Positions 59,216-64,000 of a stretch of 64,000 bases of DNA are shown here, piece after piece. Position numbers and translations under genes: made by a program. The notes under the pieces are model-generated. The model was not told the DNA's origin and made no database searches. It saw nothing but the letters and a program-made list of their open reading frames with translations. Every line of letters begins with the position of its first letter. The stretch's first letter is position 1. The DNA comes from Paraescarpia echinospica (Eukaryota > Annelida > Polychaeta > Sabellida > Siboglinidae): positions 73,336,778-73,400,777 of the forward strand of contig CM034531.1 in the NCBI GenBank assembly GCA_020002185.1. The letters run 5' to 3'.

Positions 59216-59739
59216 GTGAGTTATTCACCTATTTTTTAAACATATTACAAGTGTTATATATATTTTTGCAATTGTACACTATTTTATATATTTTAATGTG
59301 TTGTGAAGCAAATTTGTTATATACTACTAGCTTAATCAAATTTGATGCTTGCTATGAGTCTCGCCAAAACGTTATAAAACTAACTGATCACGAAGGGTCA
59401 ATGATAATTAAAATTATCAAAATACGAGCAGCACTCTCGGGCCACCCAAATGGGCAAAACGAAATGTTTTGTGAGATATTGCTTACAATCTCGTGAAACC
59501 AAAACATCGTGCGGGTTATGCTATGGGGGATGTATGAGAAACATACCGCACCACGACCTGGTTTGATTACCATAAATTACTAACAAACAGCACCGGGTGG
59601 CGCTGCATAAACACAGACGCAAAAGACGGTTTCTTGGAGTGTTCGTACTAGTCGTTTTTATGACGTAAATCTGAAACACTTTTTGCGTGAACGCAACTTA
59701 CGTAAAACGTCGCAAACTGGTCGGCCCTCCCTGCGTAAC

Positions 59740-61045
59740 GATTTAATAATAATAGTAATAAGATAACTTCTATTGTGCGTAAATCCTTGGAAACCAAGCT
59801 CAGAGGCGCAACAAAACAAAAGGATTGGTCAATCTCAAAATCCGTAAGCAGTATTCCAGTTGTCAACAGATGGGTCAAGGCGCTAGGGAGCTAAGGTGGA
59901 TAGGCAAGGTTGTAAAGTTTTAAAGGAAATAAAAACAAGGCATTAGCTAAAATCCGTTTTCCATGTGTACACAAAGTTTAACATTGTATGTAACATTCCA
60001 GAACATTAAAAAAATACAGAAAAATACATTTGTAGCATAAATTCGATTTTAAACTCGTCTGTGTAGCGATTCCCGCGGAAAATAAAAATTTAATGAGCTA
60101 GGCAATCACGTGGTATCTTAACGTCACATATGACTCACACTCGCAGCAGGCCGACCCTTTCTATGCATTCAGAGCTTGTTTACATGGATAGTTTTGGGGT
60201 TGAAACGAGCGACAGAATGATTTATTGTGCAATATTCCGATGTAATACAAACACTAGTCATCATAGAGGAACAAGCAGTTATCTTACGGTTCCACATGAA
60301 TTCAATTTTATTCAAAACAATGAATGCGAATGAGCCTACAAGTCGACTAGGTATCGCCGAGCTTGGGCTCGTTTTCAGAATAATTATATCGAATGCAATC
60401 AACGGGAGATAATGTACACCAATACATACATAGCAAACATATATCGTATCCAGCTACAGAAAGTAACGTGTATAAGTGTATAATCTTATACCACTAGAAT
60501 ATCGATGTATGAAGGAGGAGTTGTACAATTTATCATAACAACTTAAATCAGTCAGCGAATTTCTGTCGGTCCTGCTTGTAGGCCCATTCGCATTCATTGT
60601 TTTAAATAAAATTCGATTCATGTGGAACCGTAAGATAAATGTTTGTTCCTCTATGATGACTAGTGTTTGTATAACATCGGAATATCGCATAATAACTCAT
60701 TTTGACGTTCGTTTCGATCCGAAAGCTATCCTTGTAAACATGCTCTGAATGCATGGAAAGGGTCGGCCTGATGCGACTATGGGTCATATGTGACGTCACA
60801 TCTCGGCATCCCGAAAAGCGCGCCAAAAATATGCATATTCGAAAATGTCCGGATGCACAGCATAAAATGTGGAATTTCTAATTCATTGAATTTTTTGTGG
60901 CTTGGTGGACATGGAAATAGATAGCAGGATGTAATATAACATGAATTCAAGCCGTATATGTTTTTATTCCCTTTAAATGATGACGGAATTTGGTAATATT
61001 TTCAACTGATCTAACACTAAGAGGGAGCATATTCCAAAAATATTT
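59740..61045. repeat. Dispersed repeat copy 2, interrupted by a foldback element
   Basis: Left half 59740-59923 and right half 60978-61045 match the uninterrupted copy at 54705-54985. The shared text includes AGCTCAGAGGCGCAAC-like and GGTAATATTTTCAACTGA blocks. The interruption coincides with a TTTAA in both copies. Confidence 0.75.
59924..60971. mobile_element. Non-autonomous foldback DNA transposon with TTTAA flanks
   Basis: About 1048 bp with inverted ends (GGAAATAAAAAC at left, GGGAATAAAAAC read from the right) and TTTAA(A) on both sides. Inner arms 60121-60342 and 60574-60797 are inverted copies about 85-90% identical by eye. Each arm encodes a short similar peptide with C-x4-C ... TVPHE spacing (for example YCAIFRCNTNTSHHRGTSSY) that is vaguely THAP-finger-like. 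TTAA-type targets and THAP-domain transposases occur in Kolobok, TTAA also in piggyBac; assignment is open. Confidence 0.7.
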
Positions 61046-61069
61046 ACGTTAGATGGTCCGAGATAGCTC

Positions 61070-61345
61070 GATAGACTAGTTAGCCCACACTAACTGAAAG
61101 TGAAAACGTCCGACCGTAGACACGACCAGTTAGTTCGCACTAACTGAAAGTGAAAGCGCCCGACCGTAGGCTCGACCAGTTAGTTCGCACTAACTGAAAC
61201 TGAAAATGCCCGACCGTAGACAAGACTATTTAGCTCGCACTAACTAAAACTGAAATTGCCCGACCATAAACAAAACTAGTTAGCTCGCACTAATTGAAAA
61301 TGACAGCGCCCGTCCGTCGACACGACTAGGTAGCTCGGGTTGACT
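61070..61345. repeat. 50-bp minisatellite, about five units, each with a hairpin
   Basis: CGACCGTAG-type blocks recur at 61111, 61161, 61211, 61261 and 61311, exactly 50 bp apart. Each unit carries AGTTAG...CTAACT, able to form a 6-bp stem. The array ends about 70 bp upstream of the SLC6 exon at 61414. Confidence 0.9.
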
Positions 61346-61413
61346 GTGCAGAGTACCTGTGAGAGCCGTGTGCAGAGACTGTGTTTGATGTATGAGGGCG
61401 TGTATGTCGCTAG

Positions 61414-61552
61414 GCGAGCTGTGCTGGAGATCCACCGGTCGGACGGGTTGGCAGATATCGGCAGCATCCGGTGGCCAATTGCCGTGTGTCTCTTCGCCGT
61501 CTTTGTCGTCGTCTACTTCTCACTCTGGAAGGGCATCAAGAGTTCCGGCAAG
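61414..61552 (+). CDS. SERT-like SLC6 exon: end of EL2 and TM4
   Basis: Acceptor GTCGCTAG, donor gtatcc, 1+46 codons. It encodes [20 protein letters not shown] and [20 protein letters not shown] (TM4), then IKSSGK. The E(F/I)H.S.G(L/I).D(L/I)G..(R/S)W block and the SLWKG(V/I)K(T/S)SGK end are characteristic of SERT/DAT/NET-type SLC6. The next exon (TM5) is not seen before the window ends. Confidence 0.93.
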
Positions 61553-62640
61553 GTATCCGCACTCGACTCGTTACAACGCGCGCTTGCTTAATGCCTTCGT
61601 TTGAAGTGACAGTGACATGCTCAATCATTTCCATAGCACTGGTTTTGTATAATGTCTTTATCTTGAACAACCGATGAAAAAATTGCTTTCGTTATTTTGT
61701 TTAAAACTTATATAATATTAAAAAGAACAACTACTATAGTTACATCATCCTCACGTCGCCGATGTGTTCTGTTTAGAACTATCTCTGGTTACGTATGTCG
61801 TCAGTATGAGCAATAGCTGTTTAAAAGCACCTCTTCAAATAGCTTATTTCGCTAGTTTCGTTTCAAATTTAGTGTTGTGAAAGAGAAAGTAGACGTCTGT
61901 CATATCCACTAAGACACGAGAGCTCGTTAATGCAACTTGTGTAAGCAGTTTTGGTTAAATCATCAACAAACTATTAACTTCTGAAACCATATCAATTATT
62001 TTGGAAAAGTTATTGAGGAAAGTTTCGACATATGTGATGTTCGTTTATTCAAAGTATTTCTTATTTCCTTGTTGACAATGATTCTCACACAGACAACCAT
62101 ATGCATATTCACGTTGAACTTAAGAAATGTCATAATTGCATACAACTTGTACTTAAATATAAGAATGGATTTTAAACATCCTTCTTTTTTCGATAACTGC
62201 TTTGCTCTATGGCATTTGTGTACAACGAAATAGCCGAAATTACTTAAACTCATCAAAGAAACTGTCAGGAGCCAAACGTGAAAAACAAATAAAATAATCA
62301 TATTATTTTTTGGTAATGCGAATGCTGTATGATATTCTAACACGTTTTTTGTTGATACAAAAGTATGTTGTATCTATTGTCTGCAAAAATGTTCATAATA
62401 GTCTCTTTTCCAAATCATATTTGTATTTTGCCCAGGGTAATGCTTATGCAGCTTTTTAATTTCGAGTAGTAGTAGTAGTGCATGTTTACGTGATGAGTTG
62501 TGTTCTGTTTATATTCATTATGAGTCATAATAAAACTTTTCTAGAACAATTTGGCAGTCTAGAGAAAAACTCTATCACATTTAACAAACAGATGAAATTA
62601 ATGAAGATGGGGGTCATTTAAACACTTCAGCAATCACCTT
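61553..62640. other. SLC6 intron, nothing recognised
   Basis: AT-rich. A 115-codon minus-strand frame at 61996-62343 has hydrophobic segments but no family that I recognise. Confidence 0.4.
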
Positions 62641-62689
62641 ATTTTGACGATGACAACGTAATAAACTATTTACCGAACAAACAAAACAA

Positions 62690-64000
62690 ATTTATCATGC
62701 TCAGTCTAAACAGTCAGAGTTTCAATGCAGAAATTAAGATAAAACAGTCCTTGTGAGATCAATGATATATGTTTACAAGAAACATGGCTCGATGAGGAAG
62801 TTGATACCTCATTATTGCAAATAGATGGCTATAAATTAATATGTCAAGATAAAATATGTAGAGCACACGTTGGCCTAGCTTTCTATCTTAGTAACAAATA
62901 CAACTACAAATCATTTGATATTTATGCTAATTCTGACACATGGGAATGTCAATGTATTGAAATATCATGTCAATAATTCTTTGAAATATTTACAGACCAC
63001 CTAGAGATATAATTGAGAACTACCAAGCATTTACAGATGAATTTGCATCTAAATTAGCAGATTTATAAAAATGTTAAAGTGACATGATAATTGCGGGTGA
63101 TTACAGTATTGATTTGCTGAAAATTAACGAGAAACCCATAATATGTGACTATTTCGATACAATAACTTCACATGGCTTTTCCCCTAAAATCAATTTGCCA
63201 ACAAGACTCAGAGTACCATAAAACACTTATTTATATTTTTTTATGTAATCTGTCTGAATAATTTTTCAAATACTCAGCTGGTATTCTAAGTAATATTTCT
63301 TATCACTTTCCATATTTTTCTTTGTCTGGACTATCTCGAATCTTCTAATATTATACCAAGATTTGTATAAACAAAGCAGCATAATCCTGACTCACACAAT
63401 ACATTTAAAATTGAAATACAAAACTCAAATATATATGATAAACTTAACAAGGATACTTATGCAGATCCCAATAAAAACTATGATATAATTGATAAAATTG
63501 TTCCTAATGTTATGGAAAAGATCTTGCGTATTAAAATAATAAAATTTAATAAACATAAACATAAGAAAACACCTTGGATTACACAGGGCATTATTTGGTC
63601 AATTAAGTTAAGAGTAGAAATAAATCGTATGCAAGAATAAAACATACTCCGGTAATTACGGATCAATACCGTAAACGCAAAACTAATTATCATACTTATA
63701 ATATAATTCTTAAAAGTAATATTCGATTGGCTAAACAAATGCATAATCAGTCCAGTTTTAAAAGCATAAACATTATATTAAAAAGACGTGGCGCTTAATT
63801 AAAGAAATTATTCAGAAAAACCCAAAGAAAGAACAATTTCCTGTGGACAGAGAAATGGTAAGTGATAAATGCATTATTGCAAATCAATTTAACTCGTTTT
63901 ATTACAAATATTGGTCCAACTCTAGCCTCTAAGTTAACTACAACTGATGGTAAATCCTAAAAAGATTATTTAAAAAACCCAACACTTCACACCTTCGGTT
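62690..64000 (+). mobile_element. LINE fragment (LINE-C), runs off the window
   Basis: Degenerate plus-strand non-LTR element in the sense of the host gene. The endonuclease reads ICLQETWLDEEVDTSLLQID near 62770, GLAFYLSN, then after stops AGDYSIDLLKINEKPIICDY and SHGFSPKINLPTRL near 63100-63210. The ORF2 linker and RT lead-in show NSFFTNIGPTLASKLTTTDG near 63890-63950. Many stops and frameshifts. Related to LINE-A at superfamily level but not the same family. Confidence 0.75.

Overview
The window looks like a TE-dense animal nuclear genome. It has spliced genes with canonical GT-AG introns, nested LTR and non-LTR retrotransposons, and long microsatellites. The retroelement set (Mag/K02A2.6-like Gypsy, BEL/Pao, CR1 with an esterase-type ORF1) and the two host genes fit a marine invertebrate, most plausibly a lophotrochozoan such as a mollusc. 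That placement is inference. A run of exactly 1000 N (40501-41500) marks an assembly gap.

Layout. 1-7.4 kb: mostly non-coding, with two LINE remnants, a 67-bp minisatellite and a LINE-type 3' tail. 7.4-11.3 kb (minus strand): six exons of an ABCB/P-glycoprotein-like transporter encoding the end of TMD2 and all of NBD2; the last exon carries an in-frame stop. 11.6-40.5 kb: a nested retrotransposon complex, all on the minus strand. A CR1 element is split by a 5'-truncated second LINE and by a Gypsy element (Gypsy-B), and Gypsy-B is itself split by another Gypsy (Gypsy-A). The Gypsy-B RNase H-to-5'LTR portion plus 58 bp of flanking CR1 was then amplified into a tandem array of four units (about 2917 bp each). 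A BEL/Pao element abuts the CR1 5' end and runs into the gap. 41.5-46.2 kb: simple repeats, a palindromic CCATGG-rich tract and nothing recognisable as a gene. 46.2-61.6 kb (plus strand): four consecutive exons of an SLC6 monoamine transporter, closest by eye to the serotonin transporter, with introns holding a large compound microsatellite, a tRNA-derived SINE, a 3-kb LINE and a foldback DNA element. 61.6-64 kb: intron, then a degenerate LINE on the plus strand running off the window.

The two host genes are partial here. ABCB lacks everything upstream of late TMD2 and SLC6 lacks its TM1 exon(s). Both missing parts should lie towards the TE block and gap, so a head-to-head arrangement, an assembly break or a rearrangement are all possible. 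The most distinctive structures are the 2917-bp chimeric transposon array with a templated-looking junction, and a 66-bp tandem repeat that has copied the 3' end and splice donor of SLC6 exon 3 and was later split by a LINE.
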